Positions 26,488 to 36,620 of a stretch of 64,000 bases of DNA are shown one piece after another (positions within the stretch are counted from its first letter, which is position 1; every line of letters starts with the position of its first letter). The stretch lies in NCBI GenBank assembly GCA_945910005.1, contig OX246744.1, positions 397,501 through 461,500 on the forward strand. The letters run 5' to 3'. The notes beneath the pieces were generated by a model, which saw nothing but the letters and a program-made list of their open reading frames with translations, had not been told where the DNA came from and did no database searches. This DNA comes from Isoperla grammatica (Eukaryota > Arthropoda > Insecta > Plecoptera > Perlodidae). Made by a program: the position numbers and the translations under genes.

Positions 26488-26619
26488 CAGCGGCGCCACC
26501 ATCCGAGCCATCTCGTGTTCGTCAAACTGTCCGGCAGCCTCGGTGGGATCGCCCTCTTGTCGGAAGACCAGAGGTAGCTCGGTCTTGTTGATGACCCAGT
26601 AGGGGACGCACACCATCAC
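26404..26619 (-). CDS. VPS13D: VPS13D exon W44, start of SHR-BD
   Basis: Acceptor GGTATGATGCAG, donor GTGGGTGACC; phase 0 both ends, 72 codons. It encodes VMVCVPYWVINKTELPLVFR, then AAGQFDEHEMARMVAPLLFS and VVARIGRAFKRDGTPQ. PYWVINKT-LPL-FRQ opens the SHR-BD domain and AGQF-EHE is VPS13D-like. Both edges carry tandem arrays. Confidence 0.96.
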
Positions 26620-26866
26620 CTGCATCATACCATACCACTAATAACCACCACGTTGTGTGCCCTGAGTAGGGGACGCACACCATCACCTGCATCATACCAT
26701 ACCACTAATAACCACGACCTTGTGTGCCCTGAGTAGGGGACGCACACCATCACCTGCATAATACCACACCACTAATAACCACGACGTTGTGTGCCCTGAG
26801 TAGGGGACGCACACCATCACCTGCATAATACCACACCACTAATAACCACGACGTTGTGTGCCCTCA
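26600..26866. repeat. 67-bp acceptor array at W44 (4 acceptors)
   Basis: CATCACCTGCAT (minus: ATGCAG then GTGATG) recurs at 67-bp spacing near 26614, 26681, 26748 and 26815. Each unit has about 20 nt of exon start plus nearly 50 nt of intron. Confidence 0.92.
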
Positions 26867-26969
26867 AGCCCTAACTAAACATTTTATAGTACTGAGCATC
26901 ATTTCCCTTTCCATCAAAACCCAGTCTGTGACCATTCCTAGTAAGTACATATCAAATAATTGTATGGTT

Positions 26970-27205
26970 AGGACACAGGGTTGTAGTGTTTCACTTACCA
27001 CCAGTCCCTGCCCCTTGTTGGTGCGCACGTGAGCCAGTAGGACACAGGGTTATGGAAGCTATGTAGTGTCTCACTCACCACCAGTCCCTGCCCCTTGTTG
27101 GTGCGCACGTGAGCCAGTAGGACACAGGGTTATGGAAGCTATGTAGTGTCTCACTCACCAGCAGTCCCTGCCCCTTGTTGGTGCGCACGTGAGCCAGTAG
27201 GTTGA
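26970..27205. repeat. 80-bp donor array at W43 (3 donors)
   Basis: Donor-bearing units at 26991, 27071 and 27151 with an 80-bp period. Each holds the W43 3' end (minus: GTGCGCACCAACAAGGGG) and GTGAGTGAG, or GTAAGTGA in the most distal copy. Distal copies read CTGGTGG where the intact exon reads CTGCTG. Confidence 0.9.
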
Positions 27206-27338
27206 GCCGGCGACCTAGAGGGTCGGACACTCGGAGCCGGGCAGAGAAGTTGTTGCAGGGGTAAGGCACGTGAAGGGTTGCCGACACGGGGTAGTTCTCC
27301 AGGCTCAGCGTCACCTCGAAGGGCTGCTCCACGTTCAC
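27159..27338 (-). CDS. VPS13D: VPS13D exon W43, VAB region before SHR-BD
   Basis: Acceptor TCTCCTACAG, donor GTGAGTGA; phase 0 both ends. It encodes VNVEQPFEVTLSLENYPVSA, then RVSDPLGRRLNLLAHVRTNK. The GVSLENFP-like block and D---R-LNL match animal VPS13D. An alternative acceptor 17 nt upstream (TTTCTCAG) would give the wrong phase. Confidence 0.93.
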
Positions 27339-27706
27339 CTGTAGGAGATACTTGCTGAGAAACAAGACATGCGTGGCTCATCACAAAAACTGGTTCAGTT
27401 CTTTGCAGATCACTTCATTCATATGAATTCTGGGTATATTAAATCTTTTCTTCCATATACCCTAAAACTAAGTGGATATATTGATCCACACTACCTATTC
27501 TCATACTGACAGAATGATGAGTATAGTAATACCAACTTAATTATCTAGTATAGTTTGTCCATCTACTCAGCTGACACAGGTCTAGTACTGATAGTTATTG
27601 TACTGGTAACACAGTGTGCATGACTAATGAGACAAGTGGACTCTACTTTGCCTAAACAAGAGCATTGTGAGTTGTTGAAACAAGAAAGGGTAGATACCAC
27701 CCAAGA
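27339..27706 (-). other. VPS13D intron W42-W43
   Basis: AT-rich intron. Nothing recognised apart from the array at its upstream end. Confidence 0.6.
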
Positions 27707-27843
27707 CTCACGTGGTGGTAGGACTGCTTAGCCCCGGGCCGAATGTGCCCTGCCCCCCACACTGTCACACAGCTACACTACAAGACTCACGTGGTGGTAG
27801 GACTGCTTGACCCCGGGCCGAATGTGCCCTGCCCTGCCCCCCA
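27707..27843. repeat. 69-bp donor duplication at W42
   Basis: Two copies of the W42 3' edge with donor (GACTCAC at 27715 and 27784), 69 bp apart. The distal copy has a TTAGCC substitution and a shortened CCCTGCCCC tract. Confidence 0.88.
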
Positions 27844-27983
27844 CGCTGTACTGAAGGTCGACGGGCAGCGTATTGATCACCGCGAGTGGTGCAAGCAGTG
27901 TGATTGTGTGCGCTGGCTGAACCCAGGGCTGAGTGAGTAGCGGCTCCACGGGGTAGTTATCGCGGCGTACGCTGGCACAGAAC
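27791..27983 (-). CDS. VPS13D: VPS13D exon W42, VAB region
   Basis: Acceptor GTTACCGCAG, donor GTGAGTCTTG; phase 2 in, phase 0 out. It encodes RDNYPVEPLLTQPWVQPAHT, ITLLAPLAVINTLPVDLQYS and VKQSYHH. The I-LL-P--V-N-LP-DL pattern is the repeated VAB beta-module start. No internal ATG, so it is easy to miss. Confidence 0.92.
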
Positions 27984-28420
27984 CTGCGGTAACATCCAAC
28001 TTTGGTCGTTTAACTGGTAAAATAGTCTTCTTGAACGAAGCCCCGTACATTATTGTATGGCTAATATATTTTATTCTATACCAACAAACAAACAAAACTA
28101 ATTAGGCGAGAAAATTTCAATTTGTCTCCACAGCTGTCGTAAAGCTTTGGTCTATGATGAAAAGAGTTGTCTGTTCTCGAGAAGAATTACAAAACATCTG
28201 AAAATTTGCATAGTTGTCAACGAAGAATGAGTTAGGTTCCTAAACATGAAGCATTTTAAATAGTGCATTATTAAATAGTTGAATACAATTTCAAAAGATA
28301 ATTTTGTGTTAAAAAAAGAAACGGAAGCCATCATATTTCATATTTTCTTCTAACTCAATGAATGTAATTAATAAAATGTGAATAATTATCGGTCGTTTAA
28401 GAGATCCCGGAGCAGCGTAC
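27984..28420 (-). other. VPS13D intron W41-W42
   Basis: AT-rich intron; nothing recognised. Confidence 0.6.
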
Positions 28421-28640
28421 CTGTAGTTGAAGTCGTTGTTGCTGTGGCACTGCACGATCTCCTCGGACACGGCCCCAGGCTGCGCTACGTGGGCCCAGCT
28501 GAGCACCTTGCTGGAGAAGGTGTAGCGCAGGCCAGCGCTGCCCGGCCGAGACACGAGCGGGCGCACGAACAGCGGAGACATGACGTGAGACAGCGGCACG
28601 GGCAGTACGCTGCCACTCGGAACCACCAGGCTCTGCTGCT
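28421..28640 (-). CDS. VPS13D: VPS13D exon W41, VAB region
   Basis: Acceptor GGTCTTGCAG, donor GTACGC; phase 1 in, phase 2 out. It encodes SLVVPSGSVLPVPLSHVMSP, LRYTFSSKVLSWAHV and VQCHSNNDFNYR. The PG-S--VPL and C-S-------F-- arrangement fits the VAB module. Confidence 0.92.
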
Positions 28641-28881
28641 CTGCAAGACCAACGTACACACGTCAACACTATGGACGACTGCCAGCTACAAACATTTCAA
28701 GATACATGTGCATATTTAAGCTTTAGCTATGTTGAAAATGCCAATTGGCCACAAAGTATTTAAGTTGCTGACCAATATAAATCTCCAATGTTTCATACAG
28801 GTACTACTTCTCCAACTCTGACCGACACCATGACTCATAGACTCCACTAAGTACACGTTTGACTCGACTGCAGGTACTTAC

Positions 28882-29038
28882 GGTCCTTGCTGATGACCGT
28901 GTGATCCAGCTTCAGTTCGATAGGGTCGGCCAACTTGTTATGCAGGAGTAGAGCCGAGCGAACCACGACTTGCTTCTTGGCCGATTCCTTGAGACGTCTC
29001 ACTTCCAACACGACTCGGCATTCCGGTAGCTCCACCCT
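28882..29038 (-). CDS. VPS13D: VPS13D exon W40, VAB region
   Basis: Acceptor CTATGTTAG, donor GTAAGTAC; phase 0 in, phase 1 out. It encodes RVELPECRVVLEVRRLKESA and KKQVVVRSALLLHNKLADPI. The V--RSAL---N-L--P-EL signature matches VPS13D. Confidence 0.93.
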
Positions 29039-29338
29039 CTAACATAGCGTAACACACTAGACATGTACACACGCCACACCCTTCTAGCATCTCTGTAGGT
29101 ATATTTCCATCAACTATAGCAAGACACTCGTAACACGTATGTCTAGGGTGTGGGACAGTGTAATCAAACATAAAAATGAAATGCATAAACCTATCATCTT
29201 TAGAATAAGATACACTTTTTGCATGCCAATAATGTGTTAGGAGAAAAGTTATCTAAGATGGTAGATGGGTCGATTCGTTCGATAAGGCCCGGCTGTTTGC
29301 AATTAAGCATTCACAGATGAAACGGAAGGAAGACTCAC

Positions 29339-29481
29339 AGATATCATCACCTCGGGCTTGGCCTGCCAGAAGTAGACGCCCACTTTGTCGATGGAAATGG
29401 CCCCGATTGTGCGCCAACCCTCCACCTTCACCCTCAGCTGGTGGATGTGCAGCTTGTGACTGTCGGAGTGGCGGACCTTGC
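29339..29481 (-). CDS. VPS13D: VPS13D exon W39, VAB region
   Basis: Acceptor CTGGTCGCAG, donor GTGAGTCT; phase 1 in, phase 0 out. It encodes GKVRHSDSHKLHIHQLRVKV and EGWRTIGAISIDKVGVYFWQ. GK-RH--SH-L-IHQL-V-V-GW and VDKVG are near-identical to the animal family. Confidence 0.95.
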
Positions 29482-29804
29482 CTGCGACCAGACACAACAA
29501 TAGCGTTAGACACCTCGCCTTGCTGACGGGCCAGACCTCGGCAGTATCAACGCTTGCACGAGTTAGGTAGACTAAATTGGGAAGCGCAGTGCTAGAGTAC
29601 GCAGTCTAGTGAGACAGTAATGAACTTGAGTTTGGTTGATGGGAATTGTAAACATGGTCGTAGCCCAGCTTGTTTCAATGTAGCATATTTCGGCATCGTT
29701 GAAATTTGACCATTTTCGAAAAACTAATCATCGGATTTTGACGAGTTAACAGTAAAATATGCGGGAAACCTAGAAATAGGCTAAATAAACTTTCTAGATA
29801 GAAC

Positions 29805-30560
29805 TAGGGATGGTCGAATATTCAAATTTTTCGAATAGTTCAGGAAATAATTCGATTTGAAAGTCGAATACTAACTATTCGAAAATTCGAAGTATTCGAA
29901 CATTCGAATATCCCGCCTTTTCGATAAACCGAAAATGCGACCTCCCACCATTCCGCCGACTACTGACTTGCATTTTTCAATATGGCCTCCTATATTTTTG
30001 TAGAAATACATTTGCAGAAGCATTTCCGGTTCCAGGGATATTTTTAATTTCATTTATTGTGCACCATGAGTGAAGCTGAAGATGACAGAGGCCTAGGCCT
30101 AGCCTCAGAGTAATAGGCCTACAAGAAAGAAAAGCGTGGTATGGGAGTTCTTCCTTGCTGGTTTAGGACTAGGCCTAGGCCTAGGAAAGGTAAACTGGAT
30201 CTAAATTGGGGTGTATATTTTTTTGTATCCAATAAACTGTGATGGGATAGGTTAGGCCTAGGCCTAAGAAAGGTATACTGGATCTCAATTGGGGTGTATA
30301 CTTTTTTGTATCCAATAAACTGTGATGGGATAAGCTAGGCCTAGGCTAGGCTAGGCCTAGACCTAGGAAAGGTAAACTTCATCTAAATTGGGGTCTATAT
30401 ATTTTTGTATCCAATAAACTGTGATAGGATAGGTTAGGCCTAGGCTAGGGATAGGTTAGGCCTAGGCTAGGCCTAGGCCTAGGAAAGGTTAACTGGATCT
30501 AAATTGGGATGTATATTTTTTTGTATCCAATAAACTGTGATGGGATAGGCTAGGCCGGGC
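29805..30560. mobile_element. hAT-like element fragment with TAGGCC repeats
   Basis: The left end TAGGGATGGTCGAATATTC and about 270 bp after it match the left part of the intact element at 44435-48804. Then come four diverged copies of a roughly 86-117-bp block ending AATAAACTGTGATGGGATAG with TAGGCCTAGG runs (30186-30553). No right terminal repeat or target duplication was found. Confidence 0.65.
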
Positions 30561-30582
30561 TCCTCCCCCTACAGAGACTCAC

Positions 30583-30812
30583 CCCTAGTCTGCAGGGGCA
30601 GGTCCACAGTCTCCCCGGGAGACACCCAGGTCCCCTCATGCTCCGGTATCTCTTGGGGCTCCTCCCCCTGGGTGGTGGACCTATCGTCCGACAGCGTGCT
30701 CAGGACGAAACGCAGCCACGATCCCGTCTCATTGCTTACTTCGTAGGGAACGAAGGGTGTGCGGCGTCTGTAGCCCAGCGGACTACCGGCCTGCCGGCCA
30801 CCGCTCTCCTCC
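30583..30812 (-). CDS. VPS13D: VPS13D exon W38, VAB region
   Basis: Acceptor CTGCTGTACAG, donor GTGAGTCT; phase 2 in, phase 1 out. It encodes YRRRTPFVPYEVSNETGSWL, RFVLSTLSDD and VSPGETVDLPLQTRG. The P-VP-E--N-TG--L pattern is the VAB module start. No ATG in frame. The donor lies in ACTAGGGGTGAG, which resembles a nearby hAT-type terminus. Confidence 0.92.
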
Positions 30813-31613
30813 CTGTACAGCAGGTTACACTTTTAGTACAATCAGAGTGATTAAGTTTGATGTTAATACTCATTTGCAGTTGGAGTTATGTACAAGAGAA
30901 CAGTAAACTCACTCAATAAACACATTTAAATGGTTAACCAATCCTGTTCTCCACACAAAAAGATGCAATCAATTAGCCATCAAACTTGTTGTAAGTATAA
31001 CACTGCCAATGGCAATTACAAACATAATGCAAGGATCATTTAGTGGTCAATAGTATAATAAAGTAACCAATAATAAGATGAATGAATCAGCTAAAACTAG
31101 GGCTGTGCGAGTACTCGAAAAGTCGAGTTCGGTCGAGTAGTTACTACTCGACTCGAGGTGATCGAGTTTTTCATGAAAAACGAGTCGAGTTCGAGTAGTT
31201 TTGATCGACTGAGCCGCCGTATTCAACTGGTTAAAAATACCGCCAATAGGTAGCGCTAGTATCCAAAAATAGCTTAAGTATCGATTTTATAATCGACTTT
31301 GAAGAAAAAGCGACCTATCGATCATTAATCGAGCAGATCGATACACGCAGACCGCGCAGACGACGCTTATTAGGCATATACTTACGCAAATTCGCAAAAA
31401 GTGTCTGCGTTTTTTGTGAACGAAGTGTGGATTTTGTAGAAGTGGCAGCCAAACAAATGGAAGGGAATCTTCGAGAGCCTAGGCCTACGAGATCGCTGAC
31501 GCATAGGCCTACTATGTTCAAAGAGGCTAGGCCCTAGACCCTGGTCGTAGGCCTAGGCCTGGCCTAGGCCTAGACCTAAAAGTACCTAATCATCAAAGAT
31601 ATTATATTCCCTA

Positions 31614-33555
31614 CTGATCATCAAGTATTTGGAATCATTTTTAAAACGTTCCATACAACTTAAGTTCAAAATGTAATCTTTGCATTATTAACCTCAAAAT
31701 GGGGAAAATCTCGCCAACATGGTCTCACAAAAACAAAAGTGGCCATCTGACAACCCATCTGCAAAACAAATTACACTTATTGTATTATTACAACGAGATT
31801 GATATGATGAAACAGTTTAAAGAAGTTGAAGTATGTACTGTCGTGAGGGTAATCTCAGATAAATTAAAAGATTCTACTCCATGGCAAGATGGAATTAACC
31901 TAAATATAATTAAACTAGCATTAAGTAACATTAAATTTAAATTAACTGATATAATAAATAAATCATTACAGGATGGCGTTTTCCCTAGGATGTTAAAATC
32001 AGCAATAATAATTCCTATACCTAAAATAATTAATACGACTGACATAGAAAATTTCCGTCCAATTAATACATTGCATATTTTTGAAAAAGTTTTGGAATAT
32101 GCTGTCAAGGATCAAATAAATGAATTTATTGTAAAAAATAAGATATTGGTGGATGAACAATCAGGATTCCGGGACATGCATGGATGTGAAACGGCCATTC
32201 AGTTTGTATTAAATGACATTAAGAAGGAAATGGTAGACAAAAAGTTCACCATAGCAGTGTTCCTAGACTTAAAAAGAGCATTTGAAACGGTAGACCGGGA
32301 AATATTAATAAGAAAATTAGAATTATATGGCTTTAAAGGTACAGTGCTTAAATGGATCATATCGTATTTAGAGTTAAGAACACAAAGAGTAAAGTATGGA
32401 GATTTCATCTCTGAAGAAAAAGAAAATAAATTTGGTGTCCCTCAAGGATCTGTGTTAGGTCCCTTGTTTTTCTTACTGTACATAAATGATTTGGGGAATG
32501 TCCTTAAATATTGTAAAATTTATTTATATGCGGATGACGCTTTAATTGTATGTAGTGGTAGAGACATGATCCAGTTGGTAAAAAATATAAATTTAGATCT
32601 GAAAGCAATGGAAATCTGGTTTGGAACAAATAAGATGAAACCAAACGTAAGTAAGACTAAGGCGATGGTAATAGGTACTAAATCAGTTCTCTATAAAGTT
32701 GATAAGAACATGATTAGCATAGAAATAAATAATGAAAAGATTGAACTTGTGAATGAATTTCTATACTTGGGTGTAATTTTTGATCAGAATCTAAAATTCA
32801 AACTTCATGCAAATTACATTATTGCTAAGATGTCAAGGAAGGTGGGACTATTAAGGAGATTAGGTGGATGTTTAAATACTGAATCAAAAATTAATATTTA
32901 TCAATCAATCATAGCGCCACATGTTGATTACTGTAGTTCAATATTATTTATGTTAGATAAAAACGAAATTGATAAGATCCAGAAAATCCAAAATAGGGCC
33001 ATGCGCTGTATTCTAGGAGTTCGGCGTGACACTTCAATAGCTAAAATGTGTGAGGTATTACATTGGCTTAGGATTAAACAACGTATAGTGCTTAATACAC
33101 TAGTGCTTATTTTTAAGTTAACACATGGACTTGTCCCTGACTATTTAAGTAATCTAGTAATAAGGAATAATGAAATCCATCATTATAATACAAGAAAAAA
33201 TGCAAATATTTTTGTTAAAAGAAATTCTAATAAAAAAGTAGAGGGAGGTTCATTGTTTGAAAAAGGTATACGTATTTTTAACCGCATACCCCTTGAAATT
33301 AGAAAAGGTAGTATAAGTAGTTTTAGAAGAAACTGTTGTAAACTTATTAATGAAGGAAAATTAGTAGCCTTCCCAGGTGAAAGAGTATTTTACTGGGACA
33401 AAATTTAGTTTAGTATCTTATATTTTATTTATTTTATTATGTTTCATGGGCTTGTATGTATGTATGTATGTATGTATGTATGAAATAATGATGTAATGTA
33501 ATGATGCAAAATAGCAAGATATGCTATAATAAAGAATACTACTACTACTACACTG
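31614..33555 (+). mobile_element. 5'-truncated non-LTR retrotransposon (LINE)
   Basis: The left limit is where similarity to the host element stops. The right end has TGTA repeats, AATAAAG and an ACT microsatellite tail. It contains one long reverse transcriptase frame but no endonuclease, as expected after 5' truncation. The CR1/Jockey-like assignment is from overall RT pattern only. Confidence 0.8.
31699..33408 (+). CDS. LINE reverse transcriptase ORF (569 codons)
   Basis: An intact frame copies LINE RNA during retrotransposition. RT motifs appear in order: FRPIN, DEQSGFR with HGCETA, FLDLKRAFETVD, FGVPQGSVLGPLFFLLYIND, YADDALIV, then FLYLGVIFDQNLKF. A C-terminal thumb/linker contains APHVDYCSSI and IQNRAMRCILGVRR. 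The catalytic aspartates (FLDL and YADD) are present. The apurinic endonuclease domain normally upstream is missing, so the copy is not autonomous. The first methionine is probably not native. AT-rich codon use differs sharply from the VPS13D exons. Confidence 0.88.
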   Translation: MGKISPTWSHKNKSGHLTTHLQNKLHLLYYYNEIDMMKQFKEVEVCTVVRVISDKLKDSTPWQDGINLNIIKLALSNIKFKLTDIINKSLQDGVFPRMLKSAIIIPIPKIINTTDIENFRPINTLHIFEKVLEYAVKDQINEFIVKNKILVDEQSGFRDMHGCETAIQFVLNDIKKEMVDKKFTIAVFLDLKRAFETVDREILIRKLELYGFKGTVLKWIISYLELRTQRVKYGDFISEEKENKFGVPQGSVLGPLFFLLYINDLGNVLKYCKIYLYADDALIVCSGRDMIQLVKNINLDLKAMEIWFGTNKMKPNVSKTKAMVIGTKSVLYKVDKNMISIEINNEKIELVNEFLYLGVIFDQNLKFKLHANYIIAKMSRKVGLLRRLGGCLNTESKINIYQSIIAPHVDYCSSILFMLDKNEIDKIQKIQNRAMRCILGVRRDTSIAKMCEVLHWLRIKQRIVLNTLVLIFKLTHGLVPDYLSNLVIRNNEIHHYNTRKNANIFVKRNSNKKVEGGSLFEKGIRIFNRIPLEIRKGSISSFRRNCCKLINEGKLVAFPGERVFYWDKI

Positions 33556-34076
33556 TAGTTCTATTGTTTCTCTTAAAGTCTTTCTCCTGTGCCAGGTCCC
33601 CGTGTTCAGTGTAGGCCTAGGCCTAGCATTTGGCCATGCTTCGAGCATAGCCCTAGCCTATCCCAAGACCTAGGCCAAGCCTTAGTACTTACCTTGTCTA
33701 GATCACGTAGACCTAGACCCAGTTGGCAGAATCTAGCATCGTTTGAGCCTTAGGCCTAGGGAGACAATAATATTGAACAAATTACAGTATATGGTTTTAG
33801 GCCTGGCCCCAGGGACAGCTTTTAGGCCAAGGCCTAGGTGAACTCGGCGGTAGCTTAGATGGGGTCCTAGGTCTAGTCTGCCTAGTCCTCTACCGGTAGT
33901 TATTCCTTCCCTGTATATTTTTATTATATTCAGGCACTACTCGAAACTCGACTCGAAACTCGCGAGTTATTTACTACTCGAACTCGAACTCGACTCAATT
34001 TGGAAAAGTGCTACTCGCACACCCCTAGCTAAAACCTTTATAAATACTAGACTTGGGTAGGTGAAAACGTGCTCAC

Positions 34077-34244
34077 CGGCCGGTGTTGTAGTAATCCTTG
34101 GTCCAGCTGTGTTTTACCCCTTCGTATTGTTCGAGCAGAGTGTTTGTCACGTTGACGTTCATCACTTCGTCGGCCGATATTGACAAGTGTAGACGGTTGC
34201 GAGCCAGCGAACCACCCAGACAGTGTTCCCAGCGCGCCTGACCC
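34077..34244 (-). CDS. VPS13D: VPS13D exon W37
   Basis: Acceptor CATTGCATTGCAG, donor GTGAGCAC; phase 2 in and out. It encodes ARWEHCLGGSLARNRLHLSI, SADEVMNVNVTNTLLEQYEG and WTKDYYN. D-NVT--L--QY----SW--DY corresponds to the end of the linker before the VAB modules. Confidence 0.92.
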
Positions 34245-34521
34245 CTGCAATGCAATGCCTGACACATCAACATTTATAGACACATATTTTTATCAAAAAT
34301 ATCAATTCAGCAAATTATTAAATTATGTGAACAATTTTATTTTGAACAACAAGTTAGAAAAATGCAGTCAAAAGGGAGTTGAAATGCATAAAAATGCAAT
34401 TATTTTTATTTTCATGCTCACTTGGACTTTCCCTATTATAGAAGAAAATTAAAAAGTATATTTTCCAAGCATTTTTTCTCGAGGTACCAAAAAGCGCGCC
34501 ACAGAAACTCGGAGCTAATAC

Positions 34522-34715
34522 CTCCAGGGCTCCAAGAGGGGCTCCCAGCCCGACAGGACGCGGTTGAAGTAGTCGCTGGCCAGGACCCCTCGCAGCTGGC
34601 CAGGCCCGTTGAGCTCTTGTTGGAAGCTGAGCTGCGACAGGGAGAGTTCTAGCAGGGGCACGTCCGCATCCCCACAGTCGTCTATGATGGAGACGCACAG
34701 CGTGCTGGTCTTCAA
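34522..34715 (-). CDS. VPS13D: VPS13D exon W36
   Basis: Acceptor TGGTCTAG, donor GTATTAGC; phase 0 in, phase 2 out. It encodes TSTLCVSIIDDCGDADVPLL and LASDYFNRVLSGWEPLLEPW. IDDC-D-DVPL-EL and DY-NR-LSGWEP--EPW are diagnostic VPS13-family strings. Confidence 0.97.
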
Positions 34716-35016
34716 CTAGACCAGCAATTGTAGCAATTGGTAGTTGCCATGGTGACAAGTTACTTGACCAATACAAGCTATTAGGACATTGATTTACTAG
34801 GGCTAGACAAAACTACATTTTAAAGAAAAGGATGTGTGGCATAATGAGGGGGCCAAGGCCCCCGCCCCCTGTGCCCCTCTTCTCTTCTCGTTGAATGTTA
34901 TTCATAGGTCTATCCTACTCTGTTTATAAAACCGAAATACGAAGGACAGCAAACTCAAAGAGTACAATATACAGTGAATGAAATAACGCTGATGAAGGGT
35001 ACAAAGACATACACAC

Positions 35017-35207
35017 CTCGACCGCGTGGAACGATAGCGTAGACTCCGACTCGCTCCCCCTCTGGTCCCTCCGACCAGACACGTCGAGAGGGGTCGCGTG
35101 GGAGGTTAACCACAGCGCTGCGTCGTCTAGGTGACCGTTGCATCGGTCCAGAGCAGTGGAGCAGTCGGCCGGGGCAAAGCCCAGCGCTGACAGCTTGCTG
35201 ACGTGGC
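35017..35207 (-). CDS. VPS13D: VPS13D exon W35, UBA domain
   Basis: Acceptor GTGTTTCAG, donor GTGTGTAT; phase 1 in, phase 0 out. It encodes a UBA fold: SKLSALGFAPADCSTALDRC then NGHLDDAALWLTSHA. The L--LGF----C--AL--C-G-L--AA-WL pattern is a ubiquitin-associated domain. Among VPS13 proteins only VPS13D has one, and this anchors the identification. Ubiquitin binding helps mitochondrial clearance in flies. The acceptor and part of the exon are copied upstream. Confidence 0.96.
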
Positions 35208-36620
35208 CTGAAACACAACACATGTCACTCACAGCACAGCGCTGACGTGGCCTGACACAACACCTGTCACTCACAGCCCAGCGCTGACAGCTTGCTGACG
35301 TGGCCTGAGACACAGCACTTGTCACTCACAGCTTGCTGACGTGGCCTGAAACACAACACATGTCACTCACAGCCCAGCGCTGACAGCTTGCTGACGTGGC
35401 CTGGAACACAACACATGTCACTCACAGCCCAGCGCTGACAGCTTGCTGACGTGGCCTGGAACACAACACATGTCACACACAGCCCAGCGCTGACAGCTTG
35501 CTGACGTGGCCTGAAACACAACACATGTCACTCACAGCCCAGCGCTGACAGCTTGCTGACGTGGCCTGAAACACAACACATGTCACACACAGCCCAGCGC
35601 TGCGTCGTCTAGGTGACCGTTGCATCGGTCCAGAGCAGTGGAGCAGTCGGCCGGGGCAAAGCCCAGCGCTGACAGCTTGCTGACGTGGCCTGAAACACAA
35701 CACATGTCACTCACAGCCCAGCGCTGACAGCTTGCTGACGTGGCCTGAAACACAACACATGTCACTCACAGCCCAGCGCTGACAGCTTGCTGACGTGGCC
35801 TGGAACACAACACATGTCACACACAGCCCAGCGCTGCGTCGTCTAGGTGACCGTTGCATCGGTCCAGAGCAGTGGAGCAGTCGGCCGGGGCAAAGCCCAG
35901 CGCTGACAGCTTGCTGACGTGGCCTGAAACACAACACATGTCACTCACGGCCCAGCGCTGACAGCTTGCTGACGTGGCCTGAAACACAACACATGTCACA
36001 CACAGCCCAGCGCTGCGTCGTCTAGGTGACCGTTGCATCGGTCCAGAGCAGTGGAGCAGTCGGCCGGGGCAAAGCCCAGCGCTGACAGCTTGCTGACGTG
36101 GCCTGAAACACAACACATGTCACTCACAGCCCAGCGCTGACGTGGCCTGACACAACACCTGTCACTCACAGCCCAGCGCTGACAGCTTGCTGACGTGGCC
36201 TGAGACACAGCACTTGTCACTCACAGCTTGCTGACGTGGCCTGAAACACAACACATGTCACTCACAGCCCAGCGCTGACGTGGCCTGACACAACACATGT
36301 CACTCACAGCCCAGCGCTGACAGCTTGCTGACGTGGCCTGAGACACAGCACTTGTCACTCACAGCTTGCTGACGTGGCCTGAAACACAACACATGTCACT
36401 CACAGCCCAGCGCTGACGTGGCCTGACACAACACCTGTCACTCACAGCCCAGCGCTGACGTGGCCTGACACAACACCTGTCACTCACAGCCCAGCGCTGA
36501 CAGCTTGCTGACGTGGCCTGTTACACAGCACTTGTCACTCACAGCTTGCTGACGTGGCCTGAAACACAACACATGTCACACACAGCCCAGTGCTGACAGC
36601 TTGCTGACGTGGCCTGAAAT
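35208..36620. repeat. Complex acceptor array at the UBA exon
   Basis: About 1.4 kb of interleaved units, each with minus-strand TTTCAG or a variant, then GCCACGTCAGCAAGCTGTC and CAGCGCTGGGCTGTGAGTGA. Short units carry under 40 nt of exon. Three longer ones (about 35597-35690, 35831-35924, 36011-36105) carry roughly 95 nt of the UBA exon. Long and short units both join at the shared string CAGCGCTG, which occurs twice in W35. Confidence 0.92.

Larger units (their letters stand above)
31098..34027. mobile_element. hAT-like element hosting a LINE
   Basis: It begins TAGGGCTGTGCGAGTA and ends TACTCGCACACCCCTA, with a perfect 8-bp duplication GCTAAAAC (31090-31097, 34028-34035). Outer segments match the element at 3305-4988 in reverse orientation. 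The middle (about 31614-33555) is a non-LTR retrotransposon inserted later. No hAT transposase frame remains. Confidence 0.85.

Noticed and set aside
35208..36620. CRISPR-like array
   Set aside because: Units lack unique spacers; all parts derive from one exon edge. The setting is animal genomic DNA.
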